This document shows positions 29,770-39,702 of a stretch of 59,069 nucleotides of DNA, one piece after another. This DNA comes from Bremia lactucae. Lineage: Eukaryota; Oomycota; Peronosporomycetes; Peronosporales; Peronosporaceae. Below the pieces are notes generated by a model. It had not been told where the DNA came from. It made no database searches and saw only the letters and a list, made by a program, of their open reading frames with translations. Within the stretch, counting starts at the first letter, position 1. Each line of letters starts with the position of its first letter. The translations under genes and the position numbers were made by a program. The stretch is taken from positions 4,817,050-4,876,118 of the forward strand of contig NC_090613.1 of NCBI RefSeq assembly GCF_004359215.1. Direction: 5' to 3'.

Positions 29770-31773
29770 TCAATGATAACAAATGAGCGAGTTCAAAAGA
29801 CTCTCCATGCCGTCCATCGCGTGCTTAATTGCCTCCATCGAGCTCGCGTATGAGATGCGCATGCCGAATTCGTCACCAAACTCCGATCCAGGCACCACAG
29901 CGATGTGCATCTCCTGTAATAGGTGCGCACAAAGGTCATCGACACTTTGAAGTGTCACGCGTTTGTTAGCAATCAAAGCCTTTCCCCCCTTGAAATATGA
30001 CGACAAGTCCAGGAAGACATAGAATGCGGATGTCGGATATGCGAAGCAAACATTTTGCATGGCCGATAATCGCTTGACAATGTAGCGACGCTTGGTGTCA
30101 AGATTTTCCATCACTTTGCTGATCCGGCGCTTTCCGTTCGCCATTGACTCAAGCTCGTATTTAAGCGCCTCGACCGCAGCCACTTGGCCTATTGTGTTTG
30201 GGCACGACGTCATCTGTGCTTGTAAAATCGTGCAAGGATCAATAAAGTGCTTTGAAGCAGCTAAGTAACCAACACGCAGGCCAGTCATGGCGTGGGCTTT
30301 GGAGAATCCATTAACGATTAATGTGCGCTGAAACATGCCTGGTAACGCGGCAAAGCTCACATGCTTGCGCTCTGGTACACCTTCGTCCTGGTACAGTAGC
30401 TGCTCGTAAATTTCATCGGAAATGACGACAACATGGCAGAATTGCGGTTTGCGGAGTACAGCAGCAATTCGCTCCAAATGGTCCGGACTGTGCAACGTAC
30501 CCGACGGATTATTAGGATTGCATAGAATAATGGCCTTGGTATCTGGATGCATCGTCAGCGTTTTTTCAAGTTTCTTGGGATTAATCAGGTAGTTTTCTTC
30601 AATCGTCGTGCGCAACGGAACGGGCTCGGCGTACACAAGTTTTACAATCTCTGGGTAATTGAGCCAGTAAGGCGTCGGAATGATGACCTTCTGACCAGGA
30701 CGGCACACTGTGTACAAGGCTTGGTACACGGACTGCTGTGCGCCGTTTGAAACCAAAATCTCTGTGGCCGGGTCGTACTGAAGTCCTTTGGCTTTTTGCA
30801 GATACGTCGAGATGAGATCGCGGAGCTCAACCAACCCCTTCATGTGCGTGTACTTGATATTTCCTTCGAGCATGGCCTTGGCACCAGCGGTTAGCACGCG
30901 CTCATGTGGAATATAATCGGGCTCACCCACGCACAAGGACCATACTTTCTTGCCCTCCGCCTCCATTTGTTTCGTTTGACCGTGTATCAGCATGGTCTTG
31001 GCAACTGTCACTTTTTGAAAGATTGGATTCAGCGGATACTTGTCCGACATACTCGGTTGCATGGGAGTCTGTACACGGGTGGTCTTTGGTAACAGCTGGG
31101 CTGTGGCCATGGAATCTTTGCTGTGTAAAATTGCACAAGTACCCAAAATACGCATGAATACGCAAAGCTCGCTGAGGCGGTTAATTGCCTTTGACAGGCT
31201 AATATCCGTGGGATTGCCTTGTACGTCCACGTAAATGAAGTACTGGTATCTGTTGGATTGCATGGTCACCTCGCTGGTTTGATTGACTGTTTCACTGCTG
31301 CATGGACGGATTTCAATTTTGATTAAATCAAGGTTGTAATGTGCGAAAACTGCAAGCGCGTGGGTGAGCATGTCGTTGACGGTGCTGTCCTTGAAACCAA
31401 ACACGAGGGACGTCTTGTATTGTTCGCCACTGATCTTGTTATCCAGAGTCATGTCTTTTATATTGGGCTGCAAGAAGAATCGATTGTACGAAGTTTGGTC
31501 CGGTTGGTGCTCGGGTGTCAAAAGCGCTCGTTGAGTAGATTCGCTCACGACATGCGACTTGCACTGTAAATCCAATTCGTAGTTGGCATAGGTGCTACAA
31601 GGAAAAGATGTCTCGATGGGCAGTACAGCAAAGTCCGCCTCTTGTTTTTTGCCAGAAAAGCATTCGTCTTCGATGCGGTTCAATCCAACAGCCGGGATTG
31701 AGTTGTCGGCCAAGTTGTGCGCGATTTTTTTTGGCTCTTCAGCCTCGTATGCTATCTTACTTTCGGCTCCCAT
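29770..31773 (-). CDS. ACT domain-aminotransferase fusion (prephenate dehydratase-like N-terminus, aspartate/prephenate aminotransferase C-terminus)
   Basis: One uninterrupted 667-residue frame. Residues about 46-105 are a shortened prephenate-dehydratase remnant (ADFAVLPIETS at 46-56, NRFF at 97-100). Residues 120-215 form an ACT domain (SLVFGFKDS, ALAVFAHYNLDLIKIEIRPC, YFIYVDVQGN), the fold that binds phenylalanine in dehydratases. Residues about 245-662 are a complete class I (fold type I) PLP aminotransferase: GEPDYIPH (283-290), KYTHMKGL (307-314), SNGAQQSVYQ (342-351), PTPYWLNYP (366-374), NPNNPSGT (419-426), SDEIYEQ (452-458), the PLP lysine K492 in GFSKAHAMTGLRVGY, and R639 for the substrate carboxylate. 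The likely reaction is transamination of aspartate, glutamate or prephenate, linked to phenylalanine/tyrosine synthesis. The dehydratase half lacks about 70 central residues and its TRF threonine reads Asn97, so it is probably inactive. No intron or organelle-targeting peptide is obvious. An initiator-like element lies 59-74 bases upstream of the ATG. Confidence 0.93.
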   Translation of the reverse strand: MGAESKIAYEAEEPKKIAHNLADNSIPAVGLNRIEDECFSGKKQEADFAVLPIETSFPCSTYANYELDLQCKSHVVSESTQRALLTPEHQPDQTSYNRFFLQPNIKDMTLDNKISGEQYKTSLVFGFKDSTVNDMLTHALAVFAHYNLDLIKIEIRPCSSETVNQTSEVTMQSNRYQYFIYVDVQGNPTDISLSKAINRLSELCVFMRILGTCAILHSKDSMATAQLLPKTTRVQTPMQPSMSDKYPLNPIFQKVTVAKTMLIHGQTKQMEAEGKKVWSLCVGEPDYIPHERVLTAGAKAMLEGNIKYTHMKGLVELRDLISTYLQKAKGLQYDPATEILVSNGAQQSVYQALYTVCRPGQKVIIPTPYWLNYPEIVKLVYAEPVPLRTTIEENYLINPKKLEKTLTMHPDTKAIILCNPNNPSGTLHSPDHLERIAAVLRKPQFCHVVVISDEIYEQLLYQDEGVPERKHVSFAALPGMFQRTLIVNGFSKAHAMTGLRVGYLAASKHFIDPCTILQAQMTSCPNTIGQVAAVEALKYELESMANGKRRISKVMENLDTKRRYIVKRLSAMQNVCFAYPTSAFYVFLDLSSYFKGGKALIANKRVTLQSVDDLCAHLLQEMHIAVVPGSEFGDEFGMRISYASSMEAIKHAMDGMESLLNSLICYH

Positions 31774-31831
31774 GCTGGTATAATTATTTTTTGGATACGT
31801 TCAAGGTGAAATTGACTATGCAGTCACGGTT

Positions 31832-31847
31832 AAATTTGAAAGTGAGT
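31832..31847 (-). promoter_or_regulatory. oomycete initiator-like core promoter
   Basis: The minus strand reads ACTCACTTTCAAATTT, which agrees at 13 of 16 positions with the published oomycete initiator consensus GCTCATTYBNCAWTTT. It lies 59-74 bases before the start codon at 31,773, a normal distance for oomycete genes. Confidence 0.55.
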
Positions 31848-31859
31848 GCGTCTTTTTAG

Positions 31860-32174
31860 TCAGCAAACCGTCAAAAGGCTAGTTTTCCCATTAATGGTTT
31901 TGCTGGCCAGTATCAACTGCTCTAGAGCAGCTGTCCGCTTGGTTCCGCTTAGTCGTGCCGTGAGACTTTTAATATCATTGATGTACCTCGGATACCGAAG
32001 GTGCCCTTTCTGAGGGTTTAAAGTAATAATCACGGCCACGAAAGGATTGATTCTTGGGGGATCTGTCGGCACTTTGCGTGTATCGCGTCTAAAGCATGAA
32101 TGAAATTTCCTGCAGGAAAATCGTTTCAGGTAACCCGATAAATGGGACGAGACGCTACTGATCTGTTGTTGGGA
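31860..32174 (-). CDS. open segment just upstream of the aminotransferase gene, possible last exon of a neighbour
   Basis: The minus strand is open for 104 codons with no ATG. It has a basic, Ser/Arg-rich first half (SGYLKRFSCRKFHSCFRRD) and then PFVAVIITLNPQKGHLRYPR, NDIKSLTARLSGTKRTAALE, and stops after SKTINGKTSLLTVC. The stop lies only about 12 bases before the initiator-like site of the aminotransferase gene, which fits the compact spacing of oomycete genes. I do not recognise it; it could be a 3' exon, a pseudogene or chance. Confidence 0.3.
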   Translation of the reverse strand, partial: SQQQISSVSSHLSGYLKRFSCRKFHSCFRRDTRKVPTDPPRINPFVAVIITLNPQKGHLRYPRYINDIKSLTARLSGTKRTAALEQLILASKTINGKTSLLTVC

Positions 32175-33738
32175 TCATACAGTATGCCAAGCCTTACAAG
32201 TACGTGCTTGGGTTTGTAAATGTTTATTTTGGTGTGAGTATATAAGCTTCTCACGATCTCGCCGTACTTTTTTGCGCACTTTTGGGCTTTGAAATGGAGC
32301 ATTTGTGCTTCTAAAATCTCGAAAATTACAGATCACATAGCTGTCCACGCATTCCCACATGACAATTGGCTTATAGCATTTATCACCTGAAGTGTTTGAG
32401 GCTTCCCGCCGATTGTGTTTTCCAAATGAATTCTTTATTGTTCTTAAGGACATCATAATGATGTCGATTTGCAACAGTTGTTTTGCGATTTTAGCAAAAT
32501 ACGATGCTTTTTAAAAAAATCAGCACTCGTGATGAATTTACACCCTCTCTCGGTGTCAGACACCCGCTCTCGGCACCAGCTGCAGGGTCCAGATACTGCA
32601 GTCACATACGGAGCCTTGAAGCATCCAACAATCTGTAGATCATGATTAGTCAGGTAAGAAAACTGCATCGACTTATATGTTTACAATACTGGTCGTAATC
32701 AAATAAAGTCTGTGCAATAATGTCGAAGGAGCTTGAGACCGCACGGTAAAGCACAAACACCTCAGTCTGTTTCCGTCACTTTTCGCTTAAAAACGACCTC
32801 AACTCAACGGTAATTTGTTTCTCTATTACTGGGAACATACCACCTCCAGTCCTTTACCGTTAATACCCTTTTGACATACAGAGGAACGCAGTATGCGATA
32901 CGTTTGTATACCCCAGACAACACTGTGAGACTTTCCCACCATAATAAGTTCTACTGGCTGCCTGGTTTGCAACAGCTGCGGGGCCAGATAGCATCCGACT
33001 GAAGTTGCGATTGCAGCCTACCCTCTCCTTACCACAAGGACAGCATGCAAAGTCACCGAAAAGATAGTTACAATGGAGCCACAATGAGCTCGACTACAGT
33101 GTTGCCTGAGATACGATGCATAGTAATATGACATTGAAATGCCTCAATTCGATTCATAAAAGGAGGGAGTCAACAAGAAAGCTGATTGCTCCTAAGCCAT
33201 CTACGCCACAATAAATGTTCAGGATATTGTATGCCTATTTGGGAGACTTAATCACTCGTTTTGAGTTGAATTTGCAAGTTCAAAACATCTAAGACACACA
33301 AATGCAGAAACGGGCGACTCTAGTTTATGCACGATAATAAAAGCAGGTGACTGTCGTGTGACCTCAATTGCTTCAACATTACTCTCTCAAATCACGTCTC
33401 CTCCTCGTTCAAATATTCGTATCTTCATGCAAATTGTTTGTAAGCTGGCGAGTCTCGAAGAACGATTAACTATAGCATGCCAGTGAAAAATCAAAGCACA
33501 CCGCCTTTAATAATTTATTGATCTTTAAGGTAAGACTTCCTTTCTGTGCACAAAATACTTTGTGATTTCTTAAAGTGCCTTGTCTGCAGCTCGATAGTAT
33601 CATCTGCAGCTCAAACTCCCCTCATGCTATTGCACCTCGTGCGGGCTCGAACGAATTACCTTATATGTTGGCGGCAGCTCAAACTCCCCTCATGTTATTA
33701 CATCGTGCTCAAAGACATGCAAAGTTAATATGCTTTTG
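32175..33738. other. host intergenic region without a confident gene
   Basis: Only short ORFs are present. Two minus-strand ORFs (33084-32860 and 32668-32453) are Cys-rich and share a loose pattern VGC...SGP, but neither has a clear start context or known motif. A direct repeat of about 30 bases (GCAGCTCAAACTCCCCTCATG) occurs at about 33,607 and 33,669. I see no RNA gene. Confidence 0.4.
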
Positions 33739-34054
33739 TGTAACGGGGTGTATCGATACATGAAATTAACACTTAAAGGTTGTTAATATATTATCTAAAA
33801 AGGTATAGAAAATATTTGGAGAATATTACTTTTCATGCTAATATTTTAAAAGCTTATCCATTGGTAGATATAGACTATTATATCTACTTTCTCCGCGGTA
33901 CAGTCAGCACTGGACGCGCACAAAGAGAGACTTTATTACATGTTTTGTATCAATATATAATTAAGTTAGTATCAAATAGATAGAAACAGAAGAACTTAAT
34001 TATACTAAATATAGTTTACTTTAAACCCTTTTAAAGCAAGTGTTTTAAAAGAAG
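33739..34054 (+). repeat. LTR of gypsy family A, diverged, 3' end altered
   Basis: It starts TGTAACGGGGTGTATCG, as at 4074, and aligns for about 310 bp with several indels. The expected end CTTCCTCGGCA is replaced by a fold-back inverted repeat (34055-34127). It marks the left edge of a new retroelement cluster. Confidence 0.8.
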
Positions 34055-34127
34055 GGAGATTTTCTCCCACTGTTCCCTCTTGCTGTCAATGTGAAGACAT
34101 TTGAGGGAAAAGTGGGAGAAAATCTCC
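34055..34127. repeat. 25-bp fold-back inverted repeat at the LTR/gag junction
   Basis: Arms 34055-34079 and 34103-34127 (GGAGATTTTCTCCCACT...) are reverse complements with a single mismatch and a 23-base spacer. The right arm resumes gag-related sequence of gypsy D1 on the opposite strand. A related AGAAAATCTCC motif occurs at about 47,250 in gypsy D2. Confidence 0.93.
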
Positions 34128-34299
34128 TTGGATTGTACCGGGTTGATATAGATGCCGCTAAGTGATCTTGTACCTGGCCGATCAGGGAGGCTTCATATCG
34201 CTGAAGGCTTCAAGCCTTGCATGCAGGACCTCTGGTCCCTGGGAGATAAAGAACTCCACATGTTTTTAGAGCCCAAATAATGTTTTTTGACCATGGCAT

Positions 34300-35560
34300 A
34301 AGGTGCACGTTGCGCCTCTGAAAGTTCTGGAATCTCTTTAATTTTAGTGAGAAATTAGTCTTGTAAAGACTCTTGCCGCAGTATAGATTACAAATATTTC
34401 GGTGCCAACATGTGCAACGAACCTTACCAAGAGCATACTTCACTAAACGTAGCTCATTGCCATACACAGGGTTTTCCGATTCCGCGGCTTTTGAAAGCCG
34501 AAACTAATAAGAGATGACACGATCAACGCTGTCGTCATCCTTCTGCATGACTTCGATAAGTTATCGTACAATTAGCCGTCACCCAGAGTCTGCAAAAAAA
34601 ACACAGCGTCCAAATGACGCCTGTGCGACTCTATTTCGCTCAGCCCGTCCTCGGCCATACTCTGCACGAATATTCCGTCAAATTAATTAAGTGCGTAGGC
34701 AAGGTGCGGACTTATCACATGAGCCACAACTCGGTTGAATGTCGCTGTGCGTTTCTAAAGTCTTTATGTGTCATAAGCTACTCCCAAAGCATACCGCTTG
34801 GGGGTATTTCCTGCTGTTTTGGCTGCTCGGACTCTCTCATGAAAACCTGTTAGTCCCATCTTTTAATTTCAACACGGAAAACATAGCTGACTTTTCCATG
34901 AAGTTCAACAAGTCATCTTTCCGCAGGATTGGCATTTGCGCCGGTATGGTGGCCGTGTTCAGCTTATTGTAAGCGTGAACCACGCGCCATCCATCTATGG
35001 CCTTACGCACACATAAGGTCGGACTGCAGTAAGACGACTTTCTCTAACGCACATGTCCCGCCTAGGCACGCTTGTCTTACAAATTATCGATATAATCAAC
35101 TTGCTCCTTCGGCAACGGTCATTACCTGGTCACACAATACTTGGTGCCAGGTGCCAAATTAATTTCGTGCCCGATGCTTCTATCGGGCGGAAGGCGGCTC
35201 GGCAATTCTTTTGGAAATACACACGGTGTTTTCACAGAATTTCGAACGAGCTGTCTTCCAAGGCATCAGCCTTGAGCAGCAAATCGTTTTTTTTGTCTGT
35301 TTCCAAGATACTCTCGTCCATTGTGGACGACGAGCAACAGTCAACCATTTTCTTTTCTGAAACTAGTGCAACTACTTCGTTTCCTTAAGTTCGGACAGGA
35401 ATAGATCGCACAACATTTTCGGGAAATTTACTATCTCCTCGGCAGAATTCAAGACGTGCTGAAGCACCTCGACTGAAGATGCCTCCGCCATTTTATTTTT
35501 GACGGTCTCGAACACCTCTATAAGGCCCGTCCTCTTTGACCGGGACTGATTCAAAAGCCA
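34300..35560 (-). pseudogene. pol: gypsy D1 reverse transcriptase and RNase H start
   Basis: The pre-RT linker reads IEVFETVKNKMAEASSVEVL, LQHVLNSAEEIVNFPKML (35554-35372). RT fragments follow, including a VRKA...WRVVHAYNKLNTATIP block near 34,960 and ATFNRVVAHV near 34,720. RNase H is reduced to MYGNELRLVKYALGKVRCTC (34467 on), the [19 protein letters not shown] motif with substitutions. Confidence 0.78.
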
Positions 35561-36556
35561 CTCGTTTTGACGTGCCTTTGATTGTCCTTATTTGTCGGGT
35601 ACTCGTATTCCGAGTCATCACGACCATAGACTTGGAAGCGGGTGCCGTTTCTTTTTTGGCTGACGCATTACTACCAATTGCACCATACCTAGGCTCTGTG
35701 TCGTTTGTTGTGATGCTTGATTTCTTGTCAGCTCGCTATCTACTACCACAGGCTCTCGGCTCTGTGAAGCATCAGAAGACGCAGGATCCAAGTCAATTTC
35801 ATGACAGGGGCCTCTATCTTAAGGTAATAGCGATGGTGGATTGGTACACGCCAGATCTTGGAATTCTTTTGCTAAGAAAAAGAATGGATTCGTTTTTTTT
35901 AATGATCGATGATCTACTCCGCGCTTTAGGTGCAGTTTTTTGTCCTCCAGGATGGCTCATCCAGGAGCGATGATGAGTTTGACTCAATGTTCGGTCGAAT
36001 AACTACCATCTTAGATAAGTCACCAGCCTTTATGGCTCGGCCGAACCTCATCAACAAACATTTCGTCTAGATCTAAAAGAGCATGAAACGAAGGGATTGC
36101 CTCAAGGCTAACTTTTTCTTTGATGTTACCGGATAAACCATCTACAAGCATATGCAACTGCTCGCTCGTATCATTATGGCACAATATAGGCGCTTCGCGT
36201 CTCTGCTGTCTCGGAGTCAAGACTATACGTCTCTAAGAAGCCGAGACATTCACGTTCTCAAGTTTTCCAACATGTATTGGCTCTGTACCAGCGTTGGTGT
36301 CCAATCCGACATTGACGGGGAGTTATGGCATTAAAATTCCTTGTTCAGTGACAGTTTACTTGTCACTTTCCGTGTCACATCATGTGCATAGGAACGGGTT
36401 TGACCCGAAATGCCCTGGCAACTTGCCAATAGTGTCACAACATCACTCAGTATGGTGCCACCTCGGCCGACCACACTCGGTGATTTTAGATGTGCCACTT
36501 CACGTGTCTCAGGGATATTACACCCTTGATATCTCGGCCTTAGACCTACAATGCTT
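35561..36556 (-). pseudogene. pol: gypsy D1 protease-RT linker
   Basis: No conserved domain is seen. Bases 35,560-35,780 are homologous to one arm of the long inverted repeat of gypsy B1 (23,434-23,932). The rest is broken on all frames. Confidence 0.5.
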
Positions 36557-37170
36557 TCAGCATTCAGTAAATTGTATTGCAACGAGTGTCACTCCACGGA
36601 GTACGTGCCGTTCCACCCCGATTTCCTGAGCCGGGCTCAAAATAAATGTTTCTAAAAGTGGATTTATTAAGTTAGACATTCCAATGTCTAACACACTGAC
36701 ATATTCGGTTAGTGAATTGCGCCAATAGCGCTTTTGTTGCCTAGCAAAGCTGAGTTTATGAATCTTCAAGGGTTTGCTAGGAACATTGCACGCTACGCCT
36801 AAGGACGTAGACCTCCAGTCGATCCATAGCTCAAGGCGTTCAAGCCAGGCCATACCAAGGATGAGATCATATCTTGAATACTAATCTAGGACGAGACAGA
36901 ACTTCACTCCAGAAACTTGATACCTAAGTTTAACGAAGCTTTATGAACAGTGACACGAGTCCCAGTCGCTAAGCGAACAGTGATTATATTTCTGTCATGC
37001 GCTTTATGCGCCTCAGCATGTTTATAATTTTCTTCAAAGGAAAGACGTCGAGCATATTTGCAAGACACCCCTGAGTCAATTAAAGTTGACCATGGCTTAT
37101 CAAAGCCCTTTAAAGTCGCCTGAGCGACTAACAAGCCAGGCTTGTACTCACGCTCCGTGCCATTACGCAC
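36557..37170 (-). pseudogene. pol: gypsy D1 protease
   Basis: The frame at 37170-36904 contains the catalytic block WSTLIDSGVSCKYARR and TVRLATGTRVTVHKAS. The second block, with LVWPGLNAL-like and MAWLERLELWIDWRS sequence (ILGM.WL in the family), lies in another frame from 36,853. The catalytic Asp is present, but the ORF is interrupted near 36,904. Confidence 0.8.
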
Positions 37171-37370
37171 CGAGCTAATTGGGGCAAGGTCCTGTTTACT
37201 CTTACCTCCTAGAGATTCAACAGCGCCTTGGTCTTCCCTAGTAGGGGGCGCCCCGCCCCGACTGGGTATCGACGTTTTTCCGTACCGTACCAGATTTCTA
37301 ATATAGGTTAAAATTGTTGCTCTGCCGAGCTTTGCGCGTTTTACGCAATGGACAAGCCGAGCGTAAATGC

Positions 37371-38227
37371 TTAGTACTCCTGCACGTTTAACACTGCGAA
37401 TGTTACGAGGCTCTTGTACAGCTTAAAGTTCTTTTCTTCATTAGCAATGCTGAGGTCCATGGGTTTTGGTCTGTTAGACGAACCCAATGTACTTGAGGAG
37501 CTGATATGGTACCCATGAGTGCTACCGCGAGGAGACTTAAAATAGTATTCCGCATTTAACGCAATCCTAAACACTGCTTCGAAAGTAGCGGGGCGTATGT
37601 GATATATTCTGTTCGAACAAGACCCGCGTTAATACCATCCATAAAGATGGTTAATAAAACCACTTCTGGAAATATGTCTTGCTGCATGGTGGCAATAAGA
37701 GTTTCCATCCCCTAAATTTTGTTCGCTAGGGTACGTTTAACCTGACAAGACGCTAAAATTCTTGATCGTACGCGAATAGCCGGACTAGGTGGCGCAAACA
37801 TGCAAGGTAACTCCGCTTTAGCGATTCCCATGTGGGAAAAATAGCATCTGTGGAAGTGCCACACCACTCACTGGCTTTATTACCGAGATTAGACATGGCT
37901 AGAGACACCTTTTGTTGCTCGGTTTGGACCATGGCCGAAGTTATCGCCATGTCCAATTGCTGAGCCAAAGAAGGAGGCTCTCATTTTCTTTGCCCTCATC
38001 TGTACGGACATAAATAATAAGAGGCCGAACCTTGGGCTTACAGTCAGGTACAGGGATGTATCTAGTTTGCATAGTTGCCGACAAGTGGTCTTGGACCTGC
38101 CCTGTGAGGGAAGCCTTATATTGCATAAAGGCTTTAAGCCTGGCTTCCGGAAACCTCGTGCCCTGGGATATAATGTGATCGATATGATTCGGCCCAAACT
38201 AGGTTTTAAGCTTGTCAAAAGCAACAC
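37371..38227 (-). pseudogene. gag: gypsy D1 gag
   Basis: It reads GTRFPEARLKAFMQYKASL, KPKVRPLIIYVRTDEGKEN, then in another frame TEQQKVSLAMSNLGNKASEW and FPTWESLKRSYLACL. The PLIISVKTxEGKE and W blocks are typical of Phytophthora gypsy gag proteins. The zinc-knuckle region (37,574-37,371) has lost its Cys pattern. Confidence 0.83.
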
Positions 38228-38314
38228 GTCGCGCCCCTAAAGTTTAGGGAAGTAGTCCATCGTCGAAAAGGATAAGTCAAAGAACTTAGGCGTAGATGGA
38301 CTACGAGTACCTGG

Positions 38315-38711
38315 TGTAGAGGAGCTACCTTGCACCTTAAATTAGAGGAAGGCTTTTAGACTCAGAGAGTCACTTAGTTCTATAAACTGTTAGGTTTAAC
38401 AACTCAGTGATTGGTACAAGCCCGCAAAGGTTAATGAATCCTAGTTCAAGGATCCAGGGGTTCGTAGAACCAACTGGAACTAGTTTTCGAGAGTATATAC
38501 CTTCGAAAGGTTTATTTTCTCGTAGATCAATGCACAAACCTTAGACAGGCACTAGACGCTATCAGGTCAAAAGGGGAACTGAACTTTATTTAATTACTTA
38601 AATCCAAAGCCTCACCCTAATTAAATTCAAACAGATTTCGAACGCCAAATTTATATCTGGCACATATGTTACCCACAATAAGTGGGATTTTTTAGTGCTT
38701 AATTATATATA
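38315..38711 (-). repeat. 5' LTR of gypsy D1, running into the assembly gap
   Basis: The segment from TGTAGAGGAGCTACC to the gap is the reverse complement of LTR-D (17585-18066). About 85 bases of the LTR start would lie within the run of N. The adjacent element-strand sequence (TGGT/GGTACTCGTAGTCC) is a candidate primer-binding site. Confidence 0.78.
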
Positions 38712-39702
38712 NNNNNNNNNNNNNNNNNNNNNNNNNNNNNNNNNNNNNNNNNNNNNNNNNNNNNNNNNNNNNNNNNNNNNNNNNNNNNNNNNNNNNNNNN
38801 NNNNNNNNNNNNNNNNNNNNNNNNNNNNNNNNNNNNNNNNNNNNNNNNNNNNNNNNNNNNNNNNNNNNNNNNNNNNNNNNNNNNNNNNNNNNNNNNNNNN
38901 NNNNNNNNNNNNNNNNNNNNNNNNNNNNNNNNNNNNNNNNNNNNNNNNNNNNNNNNNNNNNNNNNNNNNNNNNNNNNNNNNNNNNNNNNNNNNNNNNNNN
39001 NNNNNNNNNNNNNNNNNNNNNNNNNNNNNNNNNNNNNNNNNNNNNNNNNNNNNNNNNNNNNNNNNNNNNNNNNNNNNNNNNNNNNNNNNNNNNNNNNNNN
39101 NNNNNNNNNNNNNNNNNNNNNNNNNNNNNNNNNNNNNNNNNNNNNNNNNNNNNNNNNNNNNNNNNNNNNNNNNNNNNNNNNNNNNNNNNNNNNNNNNNNN
39201 NNNNNNNNNNNNNNNNNNNNNNNNNNNNNNNNNNNNNNNNNNNNNNNNNNNNNNNNNNNNNNNNNNNNNNNNNNNNNNNNNNNNNNNNNNNNNNNNNNNN
39301 NNNNNNNNNNNNNNNNNNNNNNNNNNNNNNNNNNNNNNNNNNNNNNNNNNNNNNNNNNNNNNNNNNNNNNNNNNNNNNNNNNNNNNNNNNNNNNNNNNNN
39401 NNNNNNNNNNNNNNNNNNNNNNNNNNNNNNNNNNNNNNNNNNNNNNNNNNNNNNNNNNNNNNNNNNNNNNNNNNNNNNNNNNNNNNNNNNNNNNNNNNNN
39501 NNNNNNNNNNNNNNNNNNNNNNNNNNNNNNNNNNNNNNNNNNNNNNNNNNNNNNNNNNNNNNNNNNNNNNNNNNNNNNNNNNNNNNNNNNNNNNNNNNNN
39601 NNNNNNNNNNNNNNNNNNNNNNNNNNNNNNNNNNNNNNNNNNNNNNNNNNNNNNNNNNNNNNNNNNNNNNNNNNNNNNNNNNNNNNNNNNNNNNNNNNNN
39701 NN
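38712..39702. other. assembly gap, 991 N
   Basis: The bases are unknown. The two long ORFs that span it are artefacts. Confidence 1.

Larger units (their letters stand above)
34128..38314 (-). mobile_element. Ty3/gypsy retrotransposon D1, degraded
   Basis: From the LTR at 38,315 the minus strand reads gag, protease, a long linker, RT and part of RNase H. It then jumps near 34,300 to a second gag fragment (LPGTRGPACKAF). All frames are broken. The integrase is absent, so this is a deletion product. Confidence 0.85.

Noticed and set aside
30906..31157. Several plus-strand ORFs over the aminotransferase gene
   Set aside because: They are antisense to a conserved 667-residue protein and have no features of their own.
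33640..33665. tRNA-like GGGCTCGAAC motif
   Set aside because: The flanking bases do not form a T stem or acceptor stem.
29355..33738. Search for RXLR, Crinkler or other effector genes in the host island
   Set aside because: No ORF combines a signal peptide with an RXLR-EER or LFLAK-type motif.
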